From an uncultured Thalassolituus sp. (GTDB lineage: Bacteria > Pseudomonadota > Gammaproteobacteria > Pseudomonadales > Oceanobacteraceae): DNA of 20,684 nucleotides. The notes below the pieces were generated by a model. It worked only from the letters and a program-made list of their open reading frames with translations. It did no database searches and was not told where the DNA came from. The stretch spans positions 1 through 20,684 of the forward strand of contig CAJXIT010000018.1 of assembly GCA_913054055.1 (NCBI GenBank). Reading direction: 5' to 3'. A program made the position numbers and the translations under genes. The stretch's first letter is position 1. Each line of letters opens with the position of its first letter. This document shows, in pieces, positions 13,820-20,684 of this stretch.

Positions 13820-14515
13820 TTATTTGATTAATAAGGGTAACAGTTCTGACACATGGCGGATTTCAATGTGTGCCTTAAAATCTTGATTCCATTCTCGACT
13901 GCCATCTTTCAACCAACAGGTTTTCATGCCAACGTTATATGCCCCTAGCATGTCATGCTCAGGATGATCGCCAATGTGCAAGCATTGCTCAGCACGTGCA
14001 TGAGTATGGCCTAACCCTGCTTTGAAAATATCACCATGGGGTTTTGGCTGCGAAAAATCTTCAGCATTTAGTGCAACGTCAAAAAAACCACCTAAGCCTG
14101 TTAAATGTATGTCTGCATTGCCATTGGTAATGGCGATCAATTGAAAGTGCTGCTTAAGTGTTTCTAACGTGTCTGTTACCCCTTCAAATAAAACAACTTG
14201 TTGCCTGGCTTGATAAAATGCATCAAAACAAGCTTTGGATTTTTCTAAAGGGTTAGAATGATTTAGCTCAGAGAATAATTCTGCAAGATATCGCTGTCTT
14301 GCCTCGCTGATGCGATTCATTAAATGAGGGTTATTTTTAATGAATTGAAATTTGTGCTGCCGTAGGCTTTCTTTGGTAAAGCGTTCAAATACGTTTGGCG
14401 TGTGCTGTAGCATCCAATCAAGCATGGCCTGTTCGGCCTTTAGAATTACTTGGTTACCATCCCATAAGGTATCGTCTAGATCAAAACTTAATACTCGTAT
14501 TTGGGATGTATCCAT
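13820..14515 (-). CDS. yigB: HAD-superfamily phosphatase, YigB type
   Basis: 231-residue haloacid-dehalogenase-type hydrolase. Motif I is LSFDLDDTLWD (nucleophile Asp12, acid Asp14), motif II AITNGNAD, motif III Lys in SQPKPHGDIF, and motif IV HIGDHPEHDMLGA. An alpha-helical cap of about 80 residues lies between motifs I and II (C1 type). YigB of E. coli dephosphorylates FMN and the riboflavin intermediate 5-amino-6-(5-phosphoribitylamino)uracil. The same activity is plausible, but these enzymes are promiscuous. It is last in the - strand order lysA-dapF-yigA-yigB and starts 20 nt after the yigA stop. In most gammaproteobacteria xerC lies between these two genes; here it is absent. Confidence 0.88.
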   Translation of the reverse strand: MDTSQIRVLSFDLDDTLWDGNQVILKAEQAMLDWMLQHTPNVFERFTKESLRQHKFQFIKNNPHLMNRISEARQRYLAELFSELNHSNPLEKSKACFDAFYQARQQVVLFEGVTDTLETLKQHFQLIAITNGNADIHLTGLGGFFDVALNAEDFSQPKPHGDIFKAGLGHTHARAEQCLHIGDHPEHDMLGAYNVGMKTCWLKDGSREWNQDFKAHIEIRHVSELLPLLIK

Positions 14516-14535
14516 AAAACCAGATTCGCTTTTAG

Positions 14536-15186
14536 TTACAGCAAAATATCTAAACGGCGGCTCACAATTTCTGCCACATAATCTAAGAACAGGGTATCCA
14601 TATTCGATTTAAAATATTCGTCCTGTTTATGGCCCAGCGCCATAATGCCTAAATCATTTTTCAATAAACAGGCTGCCATGGAGCCCACTTTAGATTTAGC
14701 ATGGAAGAATAATTCCATTTGATCATCAGACAACTGACCCACAATAGCTTGTTTGCGACCAAAGTGACGCACCATTTGATCCTGCATTTCTACTTCAATC
14801 ACCGCTTGCATATTCATGGCAGGCACAAACAGAGTGATACACGCATAATCCACACCGTAAACAAGGTTCATACTCTCTTGTAAGGCTTGCTCTACTTCTT
14901 CAATGGATTGTGCATCCAATAAATCTAACGTTAAGCGACGGGTTTGTTCAAACAAGCGATCATTTCGGCGAGCGTTTTCCACTAACTGCTGCAAACGTTC
15001 ATGTAATTCATTATTTTTGTCACGCAATATTTTTGATTGATGCTCAACCAAAGAAATAGCGCCACCGGTTTCATGAGGGATATCCAACTCATGTACAACA
15101 TCAGGGAATTTGCGTAAGAAGTCAGGATTCTGCTTCAAAAATGCAGCCACTTCGCGCTCATTCAGCTGATTTTTATCCTGTTCCAT
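14536..15186 (-). CDS. yigA: DUF484 family protein (YigA)
   Basis: 216-residue cytoplasmic protein of DUF484. It starts with a helical segment (EREVAAFLKQNPDFLRKFPD, the family's typical opening). A coiled-coil stretch (VEHQSKILRDKNNELHERLQQLVENARRN) and a GAF-like C-terminal domain ending DYVAEIVSRRLDILL follow. The molecular role is not established; the gene is regularly found between dapF and xerC. AAGG lies 7 nt before the start. Separated from dapF by a 179-nt gap with two small hairpins, longer than usual for this operon, so it may have its own promoter. Confidence 0.88.
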   Translation of the reverse strand: MEQDKNQLNEREVAAFLKQNPDFLRKFPDVVHELDIPHETGGAISLVEHQSKILRDKNNELHERLQQLVENARRNDRLFEQTRRLTLDLLDAQSIEEVEQALQESMNLVYGVDYACITLFVPAMNMQAVIEVEMQDQMVRHFGRKQAIVGQLSDDQMELFFHAKSKVGSMAACLLKNDLGIMALGHKQDEYFKSNMDTLFLDYVAEIVSRRLDILL

Positions 15187-15238
15187 CTTTTAACCTTATT
15201 TCATTGCTCCACGCTTGATAAAACGGAAGACACTTATG

Positions 15239-15281
15239 TTGGGTGAAACCCAATCTATTTTTTACAGCAGACTATCTGCTG
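15239..15281. repeat. Two tandem small hairpins in the dapF-yigA gap
   Basis: TTGGGT-GAA-ACCCAA (15239-15253) and CAGCAG-ACTAT-CTGCTG (15265-15281), each with a perfect 6-bp stem, lie 12 nt apart with a T-run (15258-15263) between them on the + strand. Read from dapF the tails are not T-rich, so they are not an obvious terminator of dapF. They may be mRNA processing or attenuation structures. Confidence 0.35.
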
Positions 15282-15365
15282 ACTTTAATTTAAATTATGG
15301 CAACTGAGCAGTGATAACAAACACCCAAGCTTTTAACATTCCTAGGTAAGGTTAACGCGTTCAGA

Positions 15366-16205
15366 TCAAACTTGGATGCGACCTTCGTACACTTTACTCG
15401 CAGGGCCAGTCATGATCACATCACCCTGGCCATCCCACTTAATGGTCAGGCTACCACCAGGCAAGTTCACTTTCACTTCATCGTCCACAAGGCCCCACTT
15501 ATGAGCCGTTACCATGGCCGCACAGGCGCCGGTACCACACGCCAAAGTCCAACCCGCTCCGCGCTCATAGACACGTAAGTTCATTTCCGTGCGGTTTTCA
15601 ATTTGCATAAAACCCGCATTTACACGCTTTGGAAAAACCGAGTGGCCTTCAATCTCTGGCCCCAGTTGATTAACCATTTCGCTTTGTAAGTCTTCAACCA
15701 GCATCACAGCGTGTGGATTACCCATGGACACAGCACCTACTTCACAGTCGTAACTGCCTTCGTTTAACGGCGCACTGATCGTGTACTTATCTTGCTCGGC
15801 GTCGGCACTGAATGGTAAAGCGCTTGGTGCAAATTTAGGCTCGCCCATATTCACAACCACGTCATCATTATTTTCTAATTTCAATTCAATAATGCCGGAA
15901 TTGGTTTCGACTTTTATTGGGTTTCTCGCGGTTAAACGTGCGTCATGAACAAAACGTGCAAAACAGCGTGCGCCATTGCCACACTGCTCAACCTCACTGC
16001 CATCAGCATTAAAAATACGATAACGAAAATCCACATCAGGGTTGCTTGGGGTTTCAACAATTAATAGTTGATCAAAACCAATACCAAACTGACGATCGCT
16101 TAGTTGACGCACAAGCTCTGGACGAAAAGCAAAATGCTGAGTCACCAAATCAACCACCATAAAGTCGTTGCCAAGGCCGTGCATTTTGCTGAATCGTAAT
16201 AACAT
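15366..16205 (-). CDS. dapF: Diaminopimelate epimerase
   Basis: Converts LL- to meso-diaminopimelate, needed for peptidoglycan cross-links and as the lysine precursor; cytoplasmic and PLP-independent. 279 residues, full length. The opening MLLRFSKMHGLGNDFMV is canonical. The two catalytic cysteines are in EQCGNGARCFARF (Cys75) and LACGTGACAAM (Cys223), which act as the base/acid pair, and GNPHAVMLVED lies between. It begins 27 nt after the lysA stop on the same strand, so it is almost certainly co-transcribed, and it produces the substrate of LysA. Confidence 0.98.
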   Translation of the reverse strand: MLLRFSKMHGLGNDFMVVDLVTQHFAFRPELVRQLSDRQFGIGFDQLLIVETPSNPDVDFRYRIFNADGSEVEQCGNGARCFARFVHDARLTARNPIKVETNSGIIELKLENNDDVVVNMGEPKFAPSALPFSADAEQDKYTISAPLNEGSYDCEVGAVSMGNPHAVMLVEDLQSEMVNQLGPEIEGHSVFPKRVNAGFMQIENRTEMNLRVYERGAGWTLACGTGACAAMVTAHKWGLVDDEVKVNLPGGSLTIKWDGQGDVIMTGPASKVYEGRIQV

Positions 16206-16232
16206 TTTATTTACCTAATATTATGAATCTAT

Positions 16233-17486
16233 TTACTCTGCAATTAAGCTTTCAGCGCTTAATTGGTCAGCAATGGTTTCACGACGACGAATCAAATGAA
16301 CTTGCTCACCATCTACCATGACTTCAGCAGGCTTATTGCGGGTATTGTAGTTAGAAGCCATCACAAAACCGTAGGCCCCTGAACTTTTAACCGCCAGCAA
16401 GTCGCCTGATAAAATGGATAACTCGCGGTCTTTACCTAAAAAGTCACCGGTTTCGCACACAGGGCCAACCACATCATATGCTTTTTTCTCAGTATTTGTA
16501 CGCGGTTGCACTTCAACAATGTTTTGCCAAGCGCTGTACAAAGACGGACGAATTAAATCGTTCATACCGCCATCAATGATGGCAAAGTTTTTATCGCCAT
16601 TACTTTTCAAAAATTCCACTTGAGTAACAAACACACCGGCGTTTGCAGAAATTGAACGGCCTGGTTCAAATACCATTTTTAAATTACGTCCCGCCAATTT
16701 TGGTTCCAACGCATCAATCAACTCTTTTGGTGTTGGCGGTACTTCATCATCATAAGTCACGCCTAAGCCACCACCTAAATCAATGTGCTCAAGTTCAATG
16801 CCTTGTTCTTTTAAGCCATCCACTAACAACAGCACACGATCCAACGCATCTAAAAATGGATCAATTTGAGTAAGCTGCGAACCAATGTGGCAATCAACGC
16901 CCTTCACATCTAAACCAGGTAATTGCGCAGCACGGGCATACACGTCAGGTGCAACTTCTATATCCACCCCAAATTTATTTTCTTTTAGACCCGTAGAAAT
17001 ATAAGGGTGCGTGCCTGCATCCACATCTGGATTGACTCGTAATGAAACCGGTGCTTTAACACCCATCTCAACCGCCACGTCGTTTAAACGCTCTAACTCG
17101 GCAGCACTTTCTACGTTAAAGCAGTGCACACCCACAGCTAACGCACGACGCATTTCATCAGCGGTTTTAGCCACGCCAGAAAATACACATTTGGCTGGAT
17201 CACCGCCGGCTTTAAGAACACGCTCTAATTCACCAACAGATACGATATCGAAACCCGCACCCAGCTTAGCCAGTACATTCAGCACAGCAATATTGCTATT
17301 GGCTTTTACGGCATAGCACACCAATGCATCTTTGCCTTTTAGGGCATCAGCATAAGCTAAATAACTGTCGCTAAATGCTTTGCGAGAATAAACATACAGT
17401 GGCGTGCCAAACTTGTCGGCCAAATCACTCACGGCTACATTTTCTGCAAACAGTTCGCCGTCGATATGTTGAAATACATCTGTCAT
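16233..17486 (-). CDS. lysA: Diaminopimelate decarboxylase
   Basis: PLP enzyme that decarboxylates meso-diaminopimelate to L-lysine, the last step of the pathway. 417 residues, full length. The Schiff-base lysine is in VCYAVKANSN (about K61). HIGSQLTQ, the PLP-phosphate glycine-rich HIDLGGGLGVTY, FEPGRSISANAG and the active-site Cys in VCETGDFLGKDREL, with the following SSGAYGFVMASNYN, are all present. It follows lptM by 53 nt and precedes dapF, the arrangement found in pseudomonads. The start is supported by AGAGAA about 9 nt upstream and by the usual family N-terminus. Confidence 0.98.
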   Translation of the reverse strand: MTDVFQHIDGELFAENVAVSDLADKFGTPLYVYSRKAFSDSYLAYADALKGKDALVCYAVKANSNIAVLNVLAKLGAGFDIVSVGELERVLKAGGDPAKCVFSGVAKTADEMRRALAVGVHCFNVESAAELERLNDVAVEMGVKAPVSLRVNPDVDAGTHPYISTGLKENKFGVDIEVAPDVYARAAQLPGLDVKGVDCHIGSQLTQIDPFLDALDRVLLLVDGLKEQGIELEHIDLGGGLGVTYDDEVPPTPKELIDALEPKLAGRNLKMVFEPGRSISANAGVFVTQVEFLKSNGDKNFAIIDGGMNDLIRPSLYSAWQNIVEVQPRTNTEKKAYDVVGPVCETGDFLGKDRELSILSGDLLAVKSSGAYGFVMASNYNTRNKPAEVMVDGEQVHLIRRRETIADQLSAESLIAE

Positions 17487-17539
17487 TTTTTCATTCTCTA
17501 AAACTATCTATACGTGACTCAAAACAACCCTTATATGGA

Positions 17540-17698
17540 CTACTTAGATTGAGTCGTGTCCTGTGCATCAACGGGCGCATCAGAAGCGTGGCTGACTGCC
17601 GCGGCCGATGTCTCAGGCTTTTCATTGGGCATATAAAGTGCCCCTTTTTGCCCACACCCTGAAACCAGCAGAATGAACAAAATGATGCCGTAACGCAT
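17540..17698 (-). CDS. lptM: LptM (YifL/LppL) small LPS-assembly lipoprotein
   Basis: 52-residue lipoprotein encoded just upstream of lysA: MRYGIILFILLVSGCGQKGA, with a lipobox ending at Cys15, then LYMP and an Ala/Asp/Thr-rich disordered tail (…DAQDTTQSK). The CGQKGxLYxP motif directly after the lipidated cysteine identifies the YifL/LptM family. In E. coli this protein binds LptD and promotes maturation of the LptDE translocon in the outer membrane. In Pseudomonas the gene is known as lppL and also precedes lysA. AGG lies 8 nt before the ATG. Read directly from the - strand; the stop is TAG at 17542-17540. Confidence 0.93.
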   Translation of the reverse strand: MRYGIILFILLVSGCGQKGALYMPNEKPETSAAAVSHASDAPVDAQDTTQSK

Positions 17699-17729
17699 GT
17701 TGGTGACCTAATAAAATTTTGACAGGCAA

Positions 17730-17758
17730 TTATAGGGGTTTACAACGCCGGTGAATAG
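17730..17758 (-). promoter_or_regulatory. Promoter of the lptM-lysA-dapF unit
   Basis: On the - strand a perfect TATAAT (17730-17735) lies 17 nt after TATTCA (17753-17758; a weak -35), about 32 nt upstream of the lptM start. A short dyad, GTGATAATCAC (17769-17779, flanked by CC/GG), sits 11 nt further upstream, where an activator could compensate for the weak -35. Confidence 0.5.
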
Positions 17759-17817
17759 GCGCAAACCCGTGATAATCACAGGATTAGAGAGGATTTTTTA
17801 ATTGATTATGACCGCCA

Positions 17818-20684
17818 TTAAGCATTCCCTTCTGCACCAGAGGGGTATAGATCTAACAAAGTGCCATTTAAGCGCTTTTCTAGCTTATGCTTATAATCCA
17901 AATAGCTTGCGGTTTGCAGAACTTGCTTAGAGTTTCGGTTGTGCAACCGATCCGCGATGGCCAAATCGGTTATGTAGACAGGGTAAGGCTTGTTATGGCG
18001 GCGCAAACTCACCAGTTTTTCGACCAAAGCTCGGTATACTCCATTACCATGCTCCACATGACTGAATTCTTCTTGCTCGCAATATAAAACAAAGCTCAGG
18101 CGATTTTGCGCATCAAAGTCCACTTGCGCATGCACGTCAAAATAACGGCCTTGCCCCAACCCTTCTTTAGGCCTAATTGGCCGTAGGTGCATGCCCTCGT
18201 CTTTGCTGGGCAGCATCACTTCGTAATATTCAATGGGCCGCTCAGTGGGTATTTCTGATTGCTTGTAACGATGACGATTCTGACGATATTCCACTTGGCG
18301 TAAAAACTGATTAATGGGGTTTATCAAAGCCGCCTCGTTATAAATGGGCGTTTGCCATTGAATCAAGGAGCCACGCTCATCTATCACGTAAACATGCGCA
18401 TGCTTATCTTGTTTTAAATAATACACCTGCAAATGGCCCGGCTTGCTGTTTTCACACACCAGTTTAATGACCGTGCCCACCAAAGCATGGCTATCTAGAT
18501 AAATTTGCGAATAATAGGGCTGGGGTTTTGCCAATTGTTTGCATAACAAACTGGCTTTTTCAAAGTGATAAATCACCGGATGGCCGCGACTCATTTGTAT
18601 CAAATGATATTGATCCGCCACTTGTAAAACATAGCGGCGCCTTTGCCCGATTTTATTCTGATAAAAACACTGGCGCACCTCTTCAAGCACACCCTTTACC
18701 CGCGCTGCGATGGCCTTGGCACGAGTAGCGCAAAAACAATGTACATGAACCTCAGGGGCATGCTCATTAGAATCTGGCGGGTACGACATGAGGTAATCTT
18801 CAATGACTCTAAGCAAGGCATTCTGCCCCTCGTAGCGAGTAGCCAATACCTCGCGCCAACTGTTGTAAACCAACTGATCAATGGTTAACACTAAATTTTC
18901 TTTTAAGGCACTGTAGCCTAACGAATCCGTACGATTACTGATTTTATGAATGCCCTTGCGCGTGTAGTGACTCATGGGATCCACAAATACATTGATAAAC
19001 AAAGTAATGCTTTTTGGTACAGGGGGGCGAGTGAAATTTGGTTCAATATATGAGGGCAACTTCATCTGGTAAAACGTATTAATGATTTCTTTCAATTCAT
19101 AATCATTGCCCTGCTGACGTCCCTGATACATAACAATATTCGTCCCTTTTGCCATTACTTCGTTCACATGACACCAAGCTAATAGCTCAACCAAACTGCT
19201 TGAACGCTTTATGGCATGTTGCGCGGTATCAGGGCGCGCAATACCGGTAAACAAACTCCATGACATTTGCGGAATGCGACGCCGAACATGACGACGGTCT
19301 AGGTGTAAACTGAGTTTTTCTTCTTGAATATCTTTACTGATACCAGGGTTAATAAAATCTATTTTCCCTGGCTTTCGATCAAACGTGGCATAAAGTTTAT
19401 GCCCAAGCAGGGTCATATCTTCAGCGGTTAGCACTGTCTCATCTTGATATTCTCGACCAAACCGGGACAAGAATTTATAACTGTGAATTAATTCATTCAC
19501 CAAGGTTTTTCGCTCATCCATAACAAAATTCACATGCCATTGCGGACGATTATCAAGATGCAGCAAATGCCCTTCGGTCCACCCCCAAGATGCAATTAAC
19601 GGTTTTAATAAATCCCGTTTCCAATGTTTGCGTCGAGTGGTCTGCCCCATAGGGATATTGCTTTTGAAATAGATACAGCGGCGTACCAGCTCGACTCTAG
19701 ACAACTCTTCTCTTTCGATTAAATATTCTTCTAAGCGATCATGCAGCAATAAATAAGGATCCAACTGATCCAGTGCCTTGCTCTCATTAAATATATGCTG
19801 CTTTAAATCCAAACTCAGGGGCACAGTGTGGGGATAAGTACTGGCATACGCTTCGGTTAAAAATAATTTCAAAATGGATTTATAAGGACTGGCAATGGCT
19901 TTATATAATTGCCACATGCCTGCACCGACAAATTCCCCAGCAGGAATCTCACCAATGCCACCAAAATCGATCACCTCTTCTGGATTAATAAAGCCTTGTT
20001 TTTGCAAACGATAAACAAAATCTTCGTACAGGCCTTCTTGCTCAACAGGCACCAACCACCACAACGGATAACAGCCTGCCAATAAAATGCTGGTTCGATA
20101 AAATTCATCTAATAACAATTGATGCTGGGCACTGCCACAATCTTCTTGCCCCAATTCATTGCGCTCACCACGCATGAATTTTTCAGAGTCCATTAAAAAG
20201 AAATGCACTTCCAAACCTAAATTATCTGCCCATTGCTCAATGGCCGTGGCTTTCATTTGCAATAATTCACGATCCCCTGAAGGCAGACCAGGTTGATGAC
20301 ATAACCAGATATCCAAATCACTGCCACCGCTGTGACCCAAAGAACCGCAACTGCCCATAATAAAAAGGCTCTTTATGCTTGGCTCACCATTACGGCGCTG
20401 CTGATATTGAAACCCCATGGCAATACCCGCAGCCGAACGTAAACTATCTTTACTTGGGGTATAGCGCGCAACGCCACAAGGGCATTCTCGCCCCACGAAG
20501 CCCGGCAGCTTTTCATGATTCACATGATACAGTAGGGGTAATACTTCAAGAAAAGCGCGCTGTCGCTCGCTCATGGCGGCCTGGGTGCGGTCAAATCTAT
20601 GTTGGTTATAGGCAAGAAACCGTTTCACTACGGCATTGGCTTGGTTCTTATCAAACCCCTGCAATCCGTTGGTTAATTCCGCCA
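17818..20684 (-). CDS. cyaA: Class I adenylate cyclase, 5' end beyond the window
   Basis: Makes cyclic AMP from ATP, the signal read by CRP/Vfr-type regulators. Over 950 residues are visible. The frame stays open to the right edge: codons upstream of the apparent TTG at 20664 read …AELTNGLQGFDKN, so the true start lies outside and TTG is not credible. The nucleotidyltransferase core has IMGSCGSLGHSGGSDLDIWL, the GS…SDxD signature whose aspartates bind metal. PLLYHVNHEKLPGFV and LYKAIASPYKSILKLFLTEAYAS are typical of the N-terminal catalytic half. The C-terminal ~450 residues form the regulatory part. It ends 119 nt before lptM. cyaA next to the lptM-lysA-dapF group is the usual gammaproteobacterial neighbourhood; cyaY, often in between, is not here. 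Confidence 0.96.
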   Translation of the reverse strand, partial: AELTNGLQGFDKNQANAVVKRFLAYNQHRFDRTQAAMSERQRAFLEVLPLLYHVNHEKLPGFVGRECPCGVARYTPSKDSLRSAAGIAMGFQYQQRRNGEPSIKSLFIMGSCGSLGHSGGSDLDIWLCHQPGLPSGDRELLQMKATAIEQWADNLGLEVHFFLMDSEKFMRGERNELGQEDCGSAQHQLLLDEFYRTSILLAGCYPLWWLVPVEQEGLYEDFVYRLQKQGFINPEEVIDFGGIGEIPAGEFVGAGMWQLYKAIASPYKSILKLFLTEAYASTYPHTVPLSLDLKQHIFNESKALDQLDPYLLLHDRLEEYLIEREELSRVELVRRCIYFKSNIPMGQTTRRKHWKRDLLKPLIASWGWTEGHLLHLDNRPQWHVNFVMDERKTLVNELIHSYKFLSRFGREYQDETVLTAEDMTLLGHKLYATFDRKPGKIDFINPGISKDIQEEKLSLHLDRRHVRRRIPQMSWSLFTGIARPDTAQHAIKRSSSLVELLAWCHVNEVMAKGTNIVMYQGRQQGNDYELKEIINTFYQMKLPSYIEPNFTRPPVPKSITLFINVFVDPMSHYTRKGIHKISNRTDSLGYSALKENLVLTIDQLVYNSWREVLATRYEGQNALLRVIEDYLMSYPPDSNEHAPEVHVHCFCATRAKAIAARVKGVLEEVRQCFYQNKIGQRRRYVLQVADQYHLIQMSRGHPVIYHFEKASLLCKQLAKPQPYYSQIYLDSHALVGTVIKLVCENSKPGHLQVYYLKQDKHAHVYVIDERGSLIQWQTPIYNEAALINPINQFLRQVEYRQNRHRYKQSEIPTERPIEYYEVMLPSKDEGMHLRPIRPKEGLGQGRYFDVHAQVDFDAQNRLSFVLYCEQEEFSHVEHGNGVYRALVEKLVSLRRHNKPYPVYITDLAIADRLHNRNSKQVLQTASYLDYKHKLEKRLNGTLLDLYPSGAEGNA

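Noticed and set aside
16643..17316. Several + strand open frames inside lysA
   Set aside because: They are shadows of a complete, motif-intact decarboxylase gene.
17769..17779. CRP site upstream of lptM
   Set aside because: The half-sites are separated by 3 nt, not the 6 nt needed for TGTGA-N6-TCACA.
20662..20664. TTG as the start codon of cyaA
   Set aside because: The frame continues without a stop to the window edge and class I cyclases have additional N-terminal residues; the gene is cut by the window.
1..20684. CRISPR arrays, tRNA/rRNA genes, transposases or integrases
   Set aside because: No regularly spaced direct repeats, cloverleaf-like sequences or recombinase motifs were seen on reading both strands.

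Overview
The window reads as chromosomal DNA of a marine-type gammaproteobacterium, probably Oceanospirillales or a Pseudomonas relative. The evidence is a Pseudomonas-like gene order in two blocks (laoC-laoB-laoA-coaD-fdx-ggt, and cyaA-lptM-lysA-dapF-yigA-yigB), a class I adenylate cyclase, an Rnf/Rsx fragment and moderate G+C. This placement is inference from gene content, not from a search.

Left block (1-8343, mostly + strand). It opens with a 3'-truncated rsxD remnant. Next comes a three-gene long-chain alcohol oxidation locus: aldehyde dehydrogenase LaoC, Tat-signal protein LaoB and GMC oxidoreductase LaoA. Its promoter carries a perfect inverted repeat in the -35/-10 spacer. Then follow coaD, a YfhL-type 2[4Fe-4S] ferredoxin with a strong terminator, a GFA-family zinc protein on the - strand, a lipoprotein gamma-glutamyltransferase with a terminator, and the envelope factor elyC.

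Middle cassette (8375-13357, - strand, visibly more A/T-rich). An outer-membrane porin, a GlpV-like (glycerol/polyol family) periplasmic binding protein and a membrane sensor histidine kinase lie in that transcriptional order. The binding-protein stop and the kinase start are 2 nt apart. There are no ABC permease or ATPase genes and no response regulator. The arrangement suggests a binding protein that presents a ligand to a kinase, with a porin for uptake across the outer membrane. This is the most interesting part of the window.

Right block (13633-20684). A 58-residue orphan lipoprotein (+) is followed by the - strand order cyaA, lptM, lysA, dapF, yigA (DUF484), yigB. This is a conserved gammaproteobacterial neighbourhood, but xerC, which normally lies between yigA and yigB, is missing; only 20 nt separate the two. 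cyaA runs off the right edge. lysA and dapF serve the meso-DAP/lysine branch. lptM is too short for usual ORF cut-offs but is unmistakable by its lipobox motif.

No tRNA, rRNA, CRISPR array, transposase or integrase was seen.
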